Positions 49,101 to 59,919 of a stretch of DNA of 60,000 nucleotides are shown piece after piece. Source of the stretch: Nymphaea colorata (Eukaryota; Streptophyta; Magnoliopsida; Nymphaeales; Nymphaeaceae); the NCBI RefSeq assembly GCF_008831285.2, contig NC_045149.1, forward strand, positions 8,894,417 through 8,954,416. The letters are read 5' to 3'. Positions within the stretch are counted from its first letter, which is position 1. Each line of letters begins with the position of its first letter. The translations under genes and the position numbers were made by a program. The notes beneath the pieces are model-generated. The model did no database searches and was not told the DNA's origin. It saw only the letters and a list, made by a program, of their open reading frames with translations.

Positions 49101-52100
49101 TGAATGTTGGAGAGAAGGTTTTCTTTTGCATGGTTTTAGATTTTCCAAAGGCTTGTCATTCTTTTTGACAAAATATGCCCTTTCGTACTAAATGCTGTTC
49201 TTACATTTATTTGACAGAGAGATGTTTACTCAAGTTTGTATTCTCTGTATGGGGAACATCTTGTGGTTTTGTCACAAAATCAAACATGGTATAATTGTTA
49301 TCTGTTGCTTTCTGTAGGTAGCTGACTATGCACTTATAGAAACAAAGAAAGCGGCAGAATATCTTCATAAACTCTCAAAAGATCATTACCTCCATATGGA
49401 AGTAAGTTACTCACCAGCATATGTACCTTATGGGATCCCTTGAATGATTGCCAAATGATATTATTAGCTTTATTGCATGGATACATGCATGTATTCTGTT
49501 GGGCTTTGTCAACATTATGGCAATTAATCTGCGAACATGTTAAAAGCATTACCTTACATCTATTATGATTTGTCAGTCTTTATTCTTGTATACATATTAT
49601 GTAACCGAATGGCCTAAATCTGCATTTCTGTTTATCCTAACTGTACACGAATTTTTGCATAAAAATATTTGAACTGAAGTTTTGGACATGTTAATTGAAA
49701 AATCAAATCCAACAATGTTTGCTGTATTTGTCTAATTGGGAGTTGATTTGTTGTCTGACCCATCCAATCAATGGTCATGATTGCCATTCTTATGAAAGTT
49801 TCATCATTGAAAGCAACGGTAATGGGGTGCCAAAATCAAATCATGCTTTTTCAATGTGCAAAAGATTCAAAATGTACTAATTGTGGATTTCGGGTAAAGA
49901 TATTTCATGGCCAAAAAGGACATGACAATATCATGGTTCTGTTCATTGTGAATGCTATAAATGAACACAATCACTGGAGCACAAGCAGCAGTCGGTTGTG
50001 CAAAGGGAGCCAAACTTCCACATATTAGGCAGCAAAATGTGCAAAGTACATGACATGCAATATAACTAACCACAAGAAGCCATGGAACAGGCAGCACTAT
50101 GGGACACACCCTCAGTAAAAAACAAATTGAGATGTCTACAAGGTTGCAAATTACTGGAGCTTGCAAATATTTACACTTGATATTAATGGTGATGGTGAAT
50201 TCATTCTTTGTATGAGAAAGATGCCCAAACATAACATAAAGAAATGTAGTCTTGTTTGTAGTACTTTTGGAAACTATGCTGAAGAAAAAATTGGAAGAAG
50301 GCTCTTTTAGCTTGTACAGTGAAAGAGAGATGACAACATTTAATAGAATGACTTGTTTTTATTATGTATGTTTAGTATGCTTATGGTAACATAAAATATA
50401 GTTTTACACGCACAGTCATGTTTGCCATTGCTATATGTTTAATAAAATATAATTTTTTATGCCATATGTATCTTTCTTTTTTGATGACATGAGTTTTGCA
50501 CGTGGGATCATCTCTAGTTCACAAATTCATCTTCTTTTCTTCAATTTTTCACAGAAGACAAAATGAATTATCATAAGATTTAGTAAGTTCTTGAGAAGAA
50601 CCTTATGCAAGAAGTTTCTTATTTTTTGTACTCCTTTTGTTGTTGCTCCATGTATGCAATTAACATATTTATTTTTGGCGAGAGAATGGAAGGTCTGCCT
50701 AGTCCTGGACAAGGTCTACTAAGTACTACCTAGATACTGCTGAAGGCTTGTGATCAAATTGAATGGAACTAAATCGTCATTTATTTATTCAGCCCATGAG
50801 CCCAGTAATTTGTTTTTGAAATTTCGCTTGTGGAAATTATTTGTTCCAATGCAATCGTCTCTTGTACCTAAGAGACTTTTCAGACTACCTTCACCGAAGC
50901 ATCATCATCATCATTTTCTTTCCTGATTTTTGCCTCTTTTGCAGTCAATCAAACATCCTCAAGGACAATCCCAGTGGCTATGCTTGTGGAAAGTGAACAA
51001 AAATATTGTTTGGGAGCATGTTCTTGATGATATGTACCATGCTGCTGTAAATTTGAGCCGGCGGCTTACTTTTGAGATTGAACAAGAGCGAGAGGTATCT
51101 TCTTATTCTATATGGATCCATTTCGTTGTAGAAGCACCTCTCATCAACCGCCTCTTGTAATTGTCTTTATTTAATCACCTTTTTTTAAATTCTAAATATT
51201 TAAACCTGTTACGTTACAGGGTTCTATACAGTGTCAGATATCGTGATATTTTCGAAAATCTCGTGATATTTACAAAAAAATCAAATAAAACAAAAAAATT
51301 GGTAAAAAATTGCAAGATTTTGAAAATCTTGCCAAACATGAAGGTCTCATGATTTTATTGGGATTTTTTTGCAATTTTAATATTTTTATTATCTTTTATC
51401 TTTAAACTTTAAAGGTTTTTAATTATTTTTATTAATTTTTTTAATGTTGTAAAAATTTTCATGATTTCCCCGAGATTTACTTGAGAAGGACAACTTTGCC
51501 GAAAAATACCCATGAAAAATCTCGCCGAGATTTTCTAGAGAATGATATTTGTGACAATGGTTCTATATAGTCATAAATGTCATTTAAGCGCATCAAGAAG
51601 ATTTTGTTGGAAGTCCTTTAAATTTTTATTTTCTATTGTGAAAATCTCAAAGAATTTAAAAATGTAGAAGGAATTGAAAATAACAGTATTTGAGCCATAT
51701 CTATGATTACATTAGAATAACAGGAAGGCTAGTCTACATAACCAAGATGGCAGCAGTTTAATAATGACAAACAAAAACTTGTGCTCAACAATTTTTAGAA
51801 GATTGAAACTATACACAGCATATAAATGTGTTTCTTTGGAAAAGGCAGAAGATATTACAATATTATCAAGATATTTACTTTTTTTAGTGACATTTTAAAA
51901 ATATTGTGAGAGTTTTTCGCATTTTTCGTGACAAAGTCACTATTTTTCACAATATTGCAGATATTTGTGGATATGGTGCTCAACCATAATAAGAGTAATA
52001 GGTTGATTGAGATATTTCATTTTTTTTTTAGAAAATGCCTATTAGATTACACTGGAGATATTGTTTTGAATTTTTTTTACCATCTCCAGTTGGAAGCTCT

Positions 52101-53779
52101 TAAGTCAACCACCTGGTAAGGTGCATGGAGCTCTTGTTGGATTTAATTATAATTTTCACACAGGAAGAAGTGTTAGGGTTGAATAATCAGTTACCAGACC
52201 ATAAACCACTAAATTGGCACCCATGAGTTTCAAACCTCATCTTGGTCATTCAGTTTTTAGTAAATGGACAAGGTGGTAGGAGGAAAAATGGGAGAAGTTT
52301 ACCACCATTTCTTTTGAGGGAAAATTTTGTTAGAAAGGACACTTCAAGTGGAAAATGAAAATAAGTGCTCCTGTTAAATGGGAGAAGCATTAAATCCTAA
52401 AAAGAATATTATACCAGTACCATGAGCAATGAAGGAAAAGCATACCACCTTTCTCATCCAATTCTCTGACATGTCAATTATGGCATGGGCCATGGAGTAT
52501 GAGGGATGCCCCTGCAAGTATGTCACGTTTTGCCCTATTCAGTTCCTCTTGAAGTTGTACATAATATTTGAACAATTAAACATCTACAACTTGCATTTTA
52601 AGGACTTGTCTTTATCTAGAGGCTCCTTTTCTTTATCTTTTGATTTTACTCTTTCTGAAAAATCTGCAATCAATTACAAAATGTTTGAACTTGACATTGA
52701 AACTGATTTTTCTTTGTGTGTGTGTACTTATATCAGATTCCTTTATTCTACTTTTTTGTATTTTTTTTGGAAAATATCATTTATTATGGTTTTTCAATGG
52801 TACAATTATTAGTTTTCAATATTTTTGAATACCACTTCATTACATAATCATCGTGCGATGTTTTTGCTAACTTGTATGCAATCAGAAGCTGACTATGTAA
52901 AACTAAGTGAATCTATTGGGCATATGTGAGTCTTTGATATTTACCAAGCTTCCTCCTGCAAATCAATTTACAGGGGGCCTGTGTTCATGAACTTATGTTA
53001 GAAGTTGAGCCAAGGAAGATGCTTTGATGCTTAGCTATCCACAAGGAACTTTCATGTGGACTTCCTATAAAAACGTAACATAGCTAAAGTTGTCACAAAT
53101 TGTTTATCATCATCAGATGCATGAAGTTGGCGTGTTGCTTTATTCAAATTATCAATATCGTGGACAGAGGATGTTACCATTGAATCACTTGCGAGGATTG
53201 TCATAGTGTTTTGCATAAACATTCTTTTTGTGCTCATATGCATTCTCTAATTTTATTTTTTCTGGATACAGTGAGAAAACTATTTCTAAAACAGCAGTGT
53301 TTAACGCTTTTTAACTTTTTGTAAGCACAATTTTGGACAAGGCAGACCAGAACAGGCAAAATACTTATTCAATTTTAGGCTGCTGAACTTGTTAGTTTAT
53401 CATCCATAATTCCTTCGGTAACATTGGACCATTTTACTGATATCTTTTTGGTGTATAATTTTTAGTGGTGTTGCTTGTAAACGCTAAAACACGCTATTGA
53501 AATTTGACTGAATCTAATCAATCTTTTTTCCAATTTTCTTAAGAATAAGAACCAATTATAGTGAGCCAAGATATCTTTTTGTTTTTTTCTTTGTAAAAAC
53601 TTTTCTTTTACCGGATTATAATTGTTCTTAAAACTATGCAGATAACAAAACTTGTTAAAAACCAAATGGCAAGTAGGGCACAGATTACGAAGCTGACCAA
53701 AATGAAGCGTATCATACATGTCATCGAAGCATCTGTTCTCAAGATTGATGATTCTCTAATGCTCTTCCGTGATTTTTAG
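33101..53779 (+). CDS. RPC3: DNA-directed RNA polymerase III subunit RPC3 (RPC82/POLR3C family), 14 coding exons
   Basis: Exons read by hand: 33101-33169, 33282-33429, 34429-34547, 35733-35820, 40178-40332, 41441-41590, 43601-43711, 45510-45621, 47476-47619, 47737-47774, 47872-47964, 49318-49401, 50945-51094, 53642-53779. They sum to 1599 nt with phases that join without a stop, giving 532 residues, the usual size of this subunit. Every intron is GT...AG. The protein is the winged-helix Pol III subunit that helps recruit TFIIIB and initiate transcription of tRNA and 5S genes in the nucleus. Supporting blocks: N-terminal winged helix, residues 1-75 (ISTSFGDIVG; LLEKGALTIQDLARFT; LVLIQHNCVQAF); CENIMRILLEHGRLTFDQVL near 113; VRANVVKLAQAHFLERCP near 150; WRANFDEFIRCLRNK near 266; VESIVLKRHGRDSYRIFRLL near 379; VADYALIETKKAAEYLHKL near 410; and a C-terminal coiled-coil-like region from about 460. 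Exon 1 follows a TTTCAG acceptor, so a 5' UTR intron is likely. Exon 10 has a weak GTGGTG donor. The least certain step is the join of exons 13 and 14. Confidence 0.93.
33211..33244. repeat. (CT)n-(CA)n microsatellite in RPC3 intron 1
   Basis: CTCTCTCTCT followed by CACACACACA within a 112-bp intron, directly before the acceptor of exon 2. Confidence 0.9.
36430..36960 (-). pseudogene. Truncated Ty1/copia gag (UBN2-type) in RPC3 intron 4
   Basis: Minus-strand reading gives a copia gag N-terminal region: NYIQWARTMEHFIHSKSLWG, then LVDGTKIEPQ, WSVGHHKIITWILTCVDNAT, KTWEYLKKTHTMRDVAYMH and RSIKDYVDRL. Several in-frame stops are present. Similarity ends near 36430, well before the zinc knuckle, and no pol or second LTR follows, so the element is 3'-truncated. 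It lies antisense to RPC3. Confidence 0.85.
37300..37311 (-). other. Primer binding site of the intronic copia element
   Basis: On the minus strand it reads TGGTTTCAGAGA, 10 of 12 matching the initiator methionine tRNA primer site TGGTATCAGAGC. It directly abuts the LTR at 37312. Confidence 0.75.
37468..37555 (-). promoter_or_regulatory. Duplicated 44-bp core promoter unit in the LTR
   Basis: The copies are 37468-37511 and 37512-37555. On the minus strand each has CTATAAATAAGGGACTGTTG, a TATA box followed by a GGGAC...GTCCC small palindrome. The LTR therefore has two tandem candidate TATA boxes pointing antisense to RPC3. Confidence 0.75.
37586..37642. repeat. 57-bp near-perfect hairpin in the LTR
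   Basis: The left arm begins GCTGTTGG and continues CTCCAACGGCTAG. The right arm is CTAGCCGTTGGAG, then CCAACAGC. Only a few bases are unpaired around a short AAAT centre. A transcript of either strand could fold here. Confidence 0.85.
37929..37961. repeat. (TA)n microsatellite
   Basis: Uninterrupted TA run in RPC3 intron 4, just right of the copia LTR. Others lie at about 38157-38171 and 38321-38359. Confidence 0.9.
38173..38507. repeat. 148-bp direct duplication separated by (TA)n
   Basis: The copies are 38173-38320 and 38360-38507, both starting GTATGAGTGTGTTTGTGG and ending AAAACTCGG, with only one difference noted (CTATGAAG versus CTACGAAG). TA runs precede each copy, so the duplication probably arose by unequal exchange or slippage between them. 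The near identity suggests it is recent. Confidence 0.93.
38500..39215. other. Remnant with ACTCGGTGA/CCGAGT repeats in RPC3 intron 4
   Basis: At 39070-39215 there are many CCGAGTC or CCGAGTT words within a short span. At 38505-38580 related words (ACTCGGTGACTCAG, GGTCAACTCAGTGACTTGG) occur in the opposite sense. The ends facing each other suggest a small inverted-repeat DNA element with an AT-rich centre. No target duplication identified. Confidence 0.4.
41661..41668. repeat. 8-bp target site duplication, left (CTTAGATT)
   Basis: Identical to 42241-42248 and directly flanks the element 41669-42240. Confidence 0.9.
41669..42240. mobile_element. Non-autonomous hAT-type MITE in RPC3 intron 6, 572 bp
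   Basis: It starts CTATGTCACATAGGTAC; on the minus strand the right end starts CTATGTCACATGGGTAC. Subterminal GGTACGGGTA words repeat at both ends. A perfect 8-bp target duplication, CTTAGATT, flanks it. The interior holds a (TA)n run near 41757-41788, a doubled GGACAACTTT and a GGGTACTCCT...AGGAGTACCC palindrome. There is no transposase. It lies 79 bases after exon 6 and does not touch the splice sites. Confidence 0.92.
46024..46108. repeat. (TA)n-(GA)n microsatellite in RPC3 intron 8
   Basis: About 52 bases of TA followed by about 33 bases of GA, abutting the left LTR of the TRIM. Confidence 0.95.
46109..46553 (-). mobile_element. TRIM (terminal-repeat retrotransposon in miniature), 445 bp
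   Basis: Two similar terminal repeats, 46109-46284 and 46363-46553, share CCCACTC, GGGCT, CTCAACTC/CTCAACCC, TAACAGTTT or TAATAGTTTCGG, CTTGAAGATCTC and ACTAAACTTTTGGGG words. The right repeat has TGTAACA...TGTTACA ends. Between them are only 78 bases. On the minus strand these hold TGGTATTAGAGC (46361-46350), 11 of 12 matching the initiator-Met tRNA primer site and one base from the LTR, and a polypurine tract (CCTTAAGGGGGGAT) next to the other repeat. There is no coding capacity. The left repeat has lost its outer TG next to the (GA)n tract. Confidence 0.85.
49690..50270 (+). pseudogene. Possible FAR1/MULE-type zinc-finger remnant in RPC3 intron 12
   Basis: The frame at about 49850-49985 reads CAKDSKCTNCGFRVKIF, then a variable segment, then VNAINEHNH. 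This resembles the Cys...Cys...His-X-His arrangement of FAR1/MULE DNA-binding domains, where an EHNH box follows a short beta-rich stretch. Stops and frameshifts follow. The match is weak and rests on a few residues. It could equally be an unrelated intronic sequence. Confidence 0.25.
51190..51960. other. AT-rich repeat-like segment in RPC3 intron 13
   Basis: GATATCGTGATATTTTCG, AAAATCTCGTGATATTT and, further right, AAAAATCTCGCCGAGATTTT recur in both senses with a very T-rich middle. It looks like a decayed DNA transposon, but I cannot define ends. Confidence 0.3.
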
Positions 53780-54100
53780 GCAGCCTCAGGTATTATATAG
53801 TTTTGCTGAAAAGCTTCTTCTTTAGTTAGCTCTTCATATATACTGTCAATAATCCAAATGCATGCAGCGTCCTTATCAAGCTATTCTTTATCCCTGCACC
53901 AGAACTCTTCTTCAAGGACAAAAGTGCAACTGAGGTGGTACATGCTGCGGTGTTGCTTGGAAGTGCATTGAATTGAATAAAAAGGGGGAGAAGGCGCTGA
54001 AGGATCTATTCTTCAATGTAAAAAATGTTTTGTTTCTGGTGGAGCCATGGCCACTAAAAAATGAGGTAAGTGGGAGCTCCACTCAGTGGTTGTAAAAAGT
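53780..54100 (+). other. Probable 3' UTR of RPC3
   Basis: Sequence after the stop at 53777-53779 has no open frame of note. GAATAAAAAG near 53975 is a candidate polyadenylation signal. The transcript end is inferred. Confidence 0.4.
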
Positions 54101-54604
54101 TGTGTTATGTATACATTTCTCTTTCTGGTTGGCTATCATTTCCTTTATGATGGCATATTAGATGAATTACTAAAATTAAAATTTTCTCAATGTCACAGAT
54201 TAATGTCTCGCTAGGATAGATTTTTTTTAACTTTTAAGCTTTACGTGAGCTGGACAATCTTTCGTGGCATGAATTCGTGGTACTTGATAATTAACGGTAC
54301 CAGTTCATAAGTTTTGTAACCTATGTAGACCTAGATCAAAATGAGGTATGTATATTTGTTTAATTTGACAATGGGTCCTTTTTCTTTTTCGTTTTTTGGC
54401 GTGGCATGCTGATTTGATATGGACAGTTGCCAGTTTATTCTAAGTTTAATCAAAAGCACCAAAACTGCATGTAGCTAAATACAGTATTTTAGTAGCAAAC
54501 TTGCCTATGAGGGTTGTATCTGTGTTTATGTTTTTATTTTTTGGAATTTTATTATTGATTACACGTTACCTGGTTACCAGGGAGGACTTTGTCTTTTTAA
54601 GTTT

Positions 54605-54765
54605 GAAGGTTGAGCCATGCAGGAAGGTGGCTTAGAGTTAAGGGGTCTGAGGTTCGAATCTCGTGGTCGCAATAACGTTTGTAGTTATTCCTCTGATTTG
54701 CAAGATGTGGCAAGTGTGATACTCGAGTTGAATTGGATTGAAAATGTTGCCAAAAAAAAAAAAAA
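54605..54765 (+). mobile_element. tRNA-derived SINE
   Basis: TGGCTTAGAGTTAAGG at 54628-54643 resembles a Pol III A box, and GGTTCGAATCT at 54651-54661 matches a B box. Spacing fits an internal Pol III promoter. The element ends in a 14-base A run at 54752-54765. The 5' end is approximate. I could not identify a flanking target duplication. It does not fold as an intact tRNA. Confidence 0.75.
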
Positions 54766-56267
54766 GGCAGCCAAAATGTCAAAACATGGGGATAAAAAGA
54801 TTATGCATTTTGCGTATGTAAATTGGATTTTACTATTCAGTCAAATCGAAACGATTGGTTTTGAATCCTTATAATTTGTTTTATGTATTAGTTTTAAGTG
54901 ATGTTTTTAAAAATCATATAATTTTGGATAAACCGAGCACATATATGCTATTGAATTTGTGATGGACGTAGTTTGACTAAATTGCGACAGCTTCAATTTG
55001 ATTACTATTTACTATTTAGCATTGAATGAAGACGAGGTGTGTGCGTGTGAAGTGATTGTGGGTCATTTGATTAACTTCTCGATTACCGGTTCATAAAATG
55101 CAGTATGAGAAGTTGGTTTTTTCTTAAAAATGTTACCCATTTCAAAAGTGAAAGCCAAAAACTCTTGGGCATGGATAGGATTAATGTGGGGTTGGCAGGA
55201 TGTAAGACACTTAGCATGCTGGGAATTGGGGGAAGGTGAGAACATGAAGTCTTGGTATGAGAATTGGGGATAGGGATTAATATTTTATCTCTTTAGGGTG
55301 AGGATTTACAATTCGTGAAGTCAGTCTTGGGTGAAACTATGAAAGCATTTCTTGGTTTATCACAGGGAAGACTTGCCAGGAAGCTGGAATTGAACATTCC
55401 AACACTGAGGAATAGTATTGTTTCCTGACTGTTTGTTCGTGGCGGAGACGCTGCCCATTAAATTTGCTTTATTTATATAGTGATATTTTATTATGTTCTT
55501 TTTACATTTTTTTCATATTGCAAAACTGTCTACCTTGAATCATTGAAATTGAAATCAAAGAATTTGTAGCAAAAGTGTATTTGAATCTATCAAATTCGGG
55601 GTATAGTCTTCCACAGCCTTTAGGCCAAAACGATCAATCTCTTTAATGGGTGGAATAGAAATTGATATGAAACATATGGCCATGGAGAGACCACCTTAAT
55701 AATATTTATAGTGAATTTTTGGACCTAGGCCATCAATAAATGCAAAATCCGTATCCAGTATGACATGAAATTACGCGTACTTTCGAAACGGACGATTAAA
55801 CTTAACGCGATTGATCACAATTTACCTGTCCTTCAAATCGCAAGTAATACATAAATCTATAATAACACATGCATTCCAACAATTCATAATCTTATTACAT
55901 GCCATATATATTCAAGAAACCACACACAGAATAGTTTTTCCTCTTGGACATGCTTTTACAGTGATTGTTGCACAGAGTATTTATTTCATTTTTACTTTTA
56001 TTACATGCTATATAGATTCAACAAACTGCATGAACAGTAGGTTTATTTTTTATGTTTAATCAAACCTGGTTTTACAATAACCACCTTAGAACCAATGCTG
56101 GTTACATGTGTCATCCATGTGTATGAAATTTCATGCGCCATTTTAATAATGACAAAGAATGTTCATGATTAATATACAAAGAAACTTTTTATAGGAATTA
56201 AAAAAACCACAAAAAAAAGATTTGAGGATTCGCTAAAAATAAAATTTGTCAATCTATACATATATAT
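54766..56267. other. Intergenic, nothing recognised
   Basis: AT-rich with short frames only. No repeats beyond simple runs. Confidence 0.4.
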
Positions 56268-56400
56268 CGTTATGACCAATATACTGCTATAAGTGGTAAA
56301 AAAACGTTTTCATTTTTTGTCTCACTCATAGTTTTATCTCATTATCTCAAATATTTTTATTATCTTATAAGATTATCTCATAAATATTTTATTATTTCAT
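56268..56400. repeat. Left terminal inverted repeat of a 2-kb element
   Basis: It starts CGTTATGACCAATATA, then AAAAAACGTTTTC, TTTTTTGTCTCACTCAT and ATCTCATAAATATTTTATTA. These recur in the same order on the minus strand from 58315 leftwards. Confidence 0.75.
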
Positions 56401-56940
56401 CAGCCTCTTTAAACCGAAAGCCGAATCGGTGCCAATGTGGCCCAAAGTTAGGAATGACGCAAGAAACTCGTATGTGAAGGTGTTGTTGACCAAAATCACC
56501 CTTGGTGTGGCAAAATGGCTCATCAAGTGGGTCTTGGCAACGGATCATTGGTAGCTGTTGCAGGGGACATTGGATTGTTGGTGGGAAGAGCAAAATGGAC
56601 CATAGCAGATCGCCTCCAAGGTCTAACAGAAGGGAATGGTTTCTGGAGCCGAGGATCAGCTTGTATTGAAAACTATAGGGGTCGACATAGATGGGAGCGA
56701 TCAAAGAAGTGACATTAGATGGCGACAGGCTTGACGGATTTGGAGCAACTTGCATGAGGAGGAGGAGGAGGAGAGCTAGGAGGAGACATTAATGGCTGTC
56801 ATCGGCGACAGCATGGGTGGAACGAGGATTTATTTTAGGGATGGGTCAAACGACCCAATGAACTTCTCTGGGTAGGGTCAAACTAAACTCGAACCCCAAA
56901 AACACATTATACAACTAAAAATTTTCAATTATGTATATAT

Positions 56941-56975
<35 letters not shown>

Positions 56976-58140
56976 TGAAGAAGGCTCAAGGCATAAAAAT
57001 ACTTTGGCTTGAAGTCACTGTGTTGACTTTTATTATGAAAGTGAAGTCACCGCCTTGAGTTGAGAGGCATAGACCACAGAAAGTATTGTTAACCTAATTC
57101 TATTATAAAGATCAAGATTAGGAACAAACAACAATAATTAATCTCTAACCAAACTGGTTATGTGCACAGCCTTGTGCACAAAAAATATTTGGGCATAGGT
57201 GCAATGACCAAAATACTTATATTAAATTTTTTTTAAAAAAAAAGAAGATTGTGAAAAAAGTTAAAAAAGTATAAACTGCCCTTTAGTTTGTAAAAAAAAT
57301 CACAAATACTATTCACCCCCTTTGATACATACTTATTGCGTGTACGCAACTCCATCTGATATGCAAGCAACTAACATGTAGTAGCCAGCGGTAGACATTT
57401 GCTGAAGCAAGAGGACTCGAATCTTCATCGTGCATACGAAAGAATGCTATGCTTTTAAATTGTATTATATTCTTGAAACACGTTCTCCAAAATTACAATG
57501 TTATTGTTTTATAAAACATGGGATGCTTATGAAATTGTGTTTTTTATTTATTTGTTTTACTTAGAAATAACAATATTCATGTTCGCACCATGTTTACTGA
57601 AATAAGAACAGAGATGTTCCTTCAAGGAGTGGTTCTGAACAAGAGTAATAAAGTGTACTAATAATTAAAGAAAAAAAAAAACTAAACTGTGGACGACGTG
57701 GGTTCTGCATAATGAGCTTCAACATGGGCGAACCAAACAACCCATTCATTAATAACCCAAAATGCAAGTAATTGATTCAAGAGGCCACGCAGCCAGTCGA
57801 TTCCAAGTTGGGTCGAATGGGAGAATACCCAACTTCCGCAGAAAAAACGATTAGGTTAAGGAGAGTACTCTAATTTACAACTGACCCAGAGGGCACGGCT
57901 TCAGCATTAAAGAAATGACATCAATGGCAGGCCAAGAGTTGCTAAGGCCGGAAAGGAGATTCCTGAGTTCGGGTGCGATGCGAGCATGAGTCACCCGTGA
58001 AACATTGCACCCTTAATTAAACAAAATATGTATGGACAAATGTATGAGATAACGCTAAACATATAAGATAATGTTTATAAAATAACAAAACAATTATGAG
58101 ATAATGAATAAGGTAATGTTAAACATAATTATAAGACAAT
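56401..58140. mobile_element. Interior of an inverted-repeat-bounded DNA element
   Basis: It contains a GC-richer, gene-like patch at about 56400-56830 with a 125-codon minus-strand frame (56378-56755) lacking a recognised domain. A (GA)n tract follows at 56940-56974, then AT-rich DNA. No transposase was seen, so it would be non-autonomous. Direct repeats of TATGAGATAACGCTAAACAT lie near 58040 and 58168. Confidence 0.5.
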
Positions 58141-58179
58141 GTTTGTGAGATAATAAAATAAGATGGCGGATGGATGTAT

Positions 58180-58315
58180 GAGATAACGCTAAACATAAAA
58201 TAAGATAATGTTTATGAGATAATAAAATATTTACAACATAATGAGATAATGTCATGAGCGGGACAAAAAAGCGAAAACGTTTTTTACTTTTGTAAAGAAT
58301 ATATTGGTTATAACG
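58180..58315. repeat. Right terminal inverted repeat of the 2-kb element
   Basis: The minus strand from 58315 reads CGTTATAACCAATATA, then AAAAACGTTTTCGC, TTTTTTGTCCCGCTCAT and ATTATCTCAT. It matches 56268-56400 with scattered differences. No clear target duplication outside. Confidence 0.75.
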
Positions 58316-58385
58316 AGTTGCACATACAAACTAACTAACAAAGTTTACTTTCATCCAATCCCTAAAACTTGTTTTCGTGGTTTCA

Positions 58386-59560
58386 TTTTGGTTTTTTTTC
58401 TTTTTTTTACTTGGTGTTTTTGACAATATTAAAATGTCCTACACATATAACTAACTTCGGAACAAAGGTAGGCGACAAGAGGCAAAGAAAACCTGTCTCC
58501 CCGAGACGTTTGAATGATGAGGCGACCTTTATGACTCGCCTCCTCTCCAAAACCGCTACCTGTCATGAAGCATAAGAGAGCTTCAGCATGACCCTTCCTG
58601 TGTGAGAGGCTCCTATGAGTCCCATCCCCAAAATCCAACAGGTCCTTCCAAACCATCTCACAGAAACTGCCATAGTGCAGCCTTGATGCGCCATGAATCA
58701 CCCTGTTCCGTAGTTTCCAAGCATTGGCCATGGTGAAAGGGAAAAAACCAACCAGCCACGTTTGAAGCTGGTTTCCATCCACCTGATTATGGAGCCAGTG
58801 ACATCAGGTCAGGGACAGCCTGCGGACAAACTTGCTCGCTCGATGCACCCATACTTTCTTGGCGAAGTGGCACTCAACAAAAATATGGCTAAATGATTCC
58901 CCATCATGCTCACAAAAAACACACTGATTGCCCAAGGGAAAGCCTGCTCGTTTCAATCTGTTGAAGGTGTGCATTCGGCCCTCACAAGCAAGGTAGGTAA
59001 ACCAGACCATGGCAAGAGGCGCCCCCGAGTTCCATAGATATTTCTGCCAAGATTCTTGGTCTTTCCTGGGCCTAATACAATCACGCTTCTAGTCAACTGA
59101 GCAGCAAAGTTTGATCTCCAAACAAGGGCATCAAGGATCTCAACCAAGCAGCTGCTAGTTGACAGCACCATCCTAATCCATGGAGAAGAGATGGCTGCCA
59201 TGAGGTTCCGCCTGTCACCATACACCTACAAGAGAGATTCATGGAGACGATGGTCCAAGGTGATGAAATCATCAGCCGATATGAGGGTAGTGAGGATGTC
59301 GCAAACCCACGCATCCAGCCAGAAATTAATTTTTTCACCGCTCCCGAGCTGCCATTGAAAAGGATGGGCGACCTCAAGCCACCCCCATTGGTCGCCGAAG
59401 CTCTACTAGGGAACTTAGCTAACCATAAACTAGAGTTGGTCAGGTATTTTGATCTTACAAGGGAGGACCAGCCGCTCGCATGAGAATAGGCACGAATACA
59501 AGAGGAGGGTCTAGTCCTTGCCCAGCCGAGAGGAAGAATACCCAACTTCAAACATCATTA
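58386..59560 (-). pseudogene. 3' end of a LINE (non-LTR retrotransposon), frameshifted
   Basis: Read on the minus strand, about 59400-59040 holds the region after the reverse transcriptase (WMRGF-type stretch in one frame; NLMAAISSPWIRMVLS in another). Next, 59010-58804 gives a typical zinc-binding RT-associated domain (LACEGRMHTFNRLKRAGFP, then CVFCEHDGESFSHIFVECHF). A tail follows to about 58430 (NAWKLRNRVIHG; EMVWKDLLDFG). A T-rich tract at 58386-58410 on the plus strand would be the element's poly(A) tail. Frameshifts and 5' truncation make it inactive. Confidence 0.85.
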
Positions 59561-59840
59561 AAGATTTGGGGACTTCTTGTAGCTTTTAATTTGTTTTTTT
59601 TCACCTAAAATTGAATTAACTTGTGAAGTAATCCTTCAAGGAGCATGCGGCTGCAAGGATGCAGATAGGGCTGATAAACCGGCACGAAACGAATAGACCT
59701 CTATCTAACTTATGAGCTTACCACAACTTGTGAAAGACTATCGTAAGATGACTTTCACACGTTTGACAAATTATATACAATATTAAACCCGTCTGCATGT
59801 ATGTAGGTGTGTACAAAGCGCATGCAATTTGTTGTGTGTA
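59561..59840. other. Intergenic, nothing recognised
   Basis: AT-rich with no feature seen. Confidence 0.35.
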
Positions 59841-59841
59841 C

Positions 59842-59914
<73 letters not shown>
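59838..59914. repeat. (GT)n-(TA)n-(CA) compound microsatellite
   Basis: GTGTGTGTGT followed by about 60 bases of TA and a short ACACAC. The frames across it (Ile-Tyr repeats) are artefacts. Confidence 0.95.

Positions 59915-59919
<5 letters not shown>

Noticed and set aside
54628-54670. Possible tRNA gene (A and B box-like)
   Set aside because: No acceptor stem or clear cloverleaf, and followed by a poly(A) tail. It is a SINE head.
56378-56755. 125-codon minus-strand frame
   Set aside because: No recognised domain. It starts in a GC patch and runs into the element's inverted repeat. Not supported as a gene.
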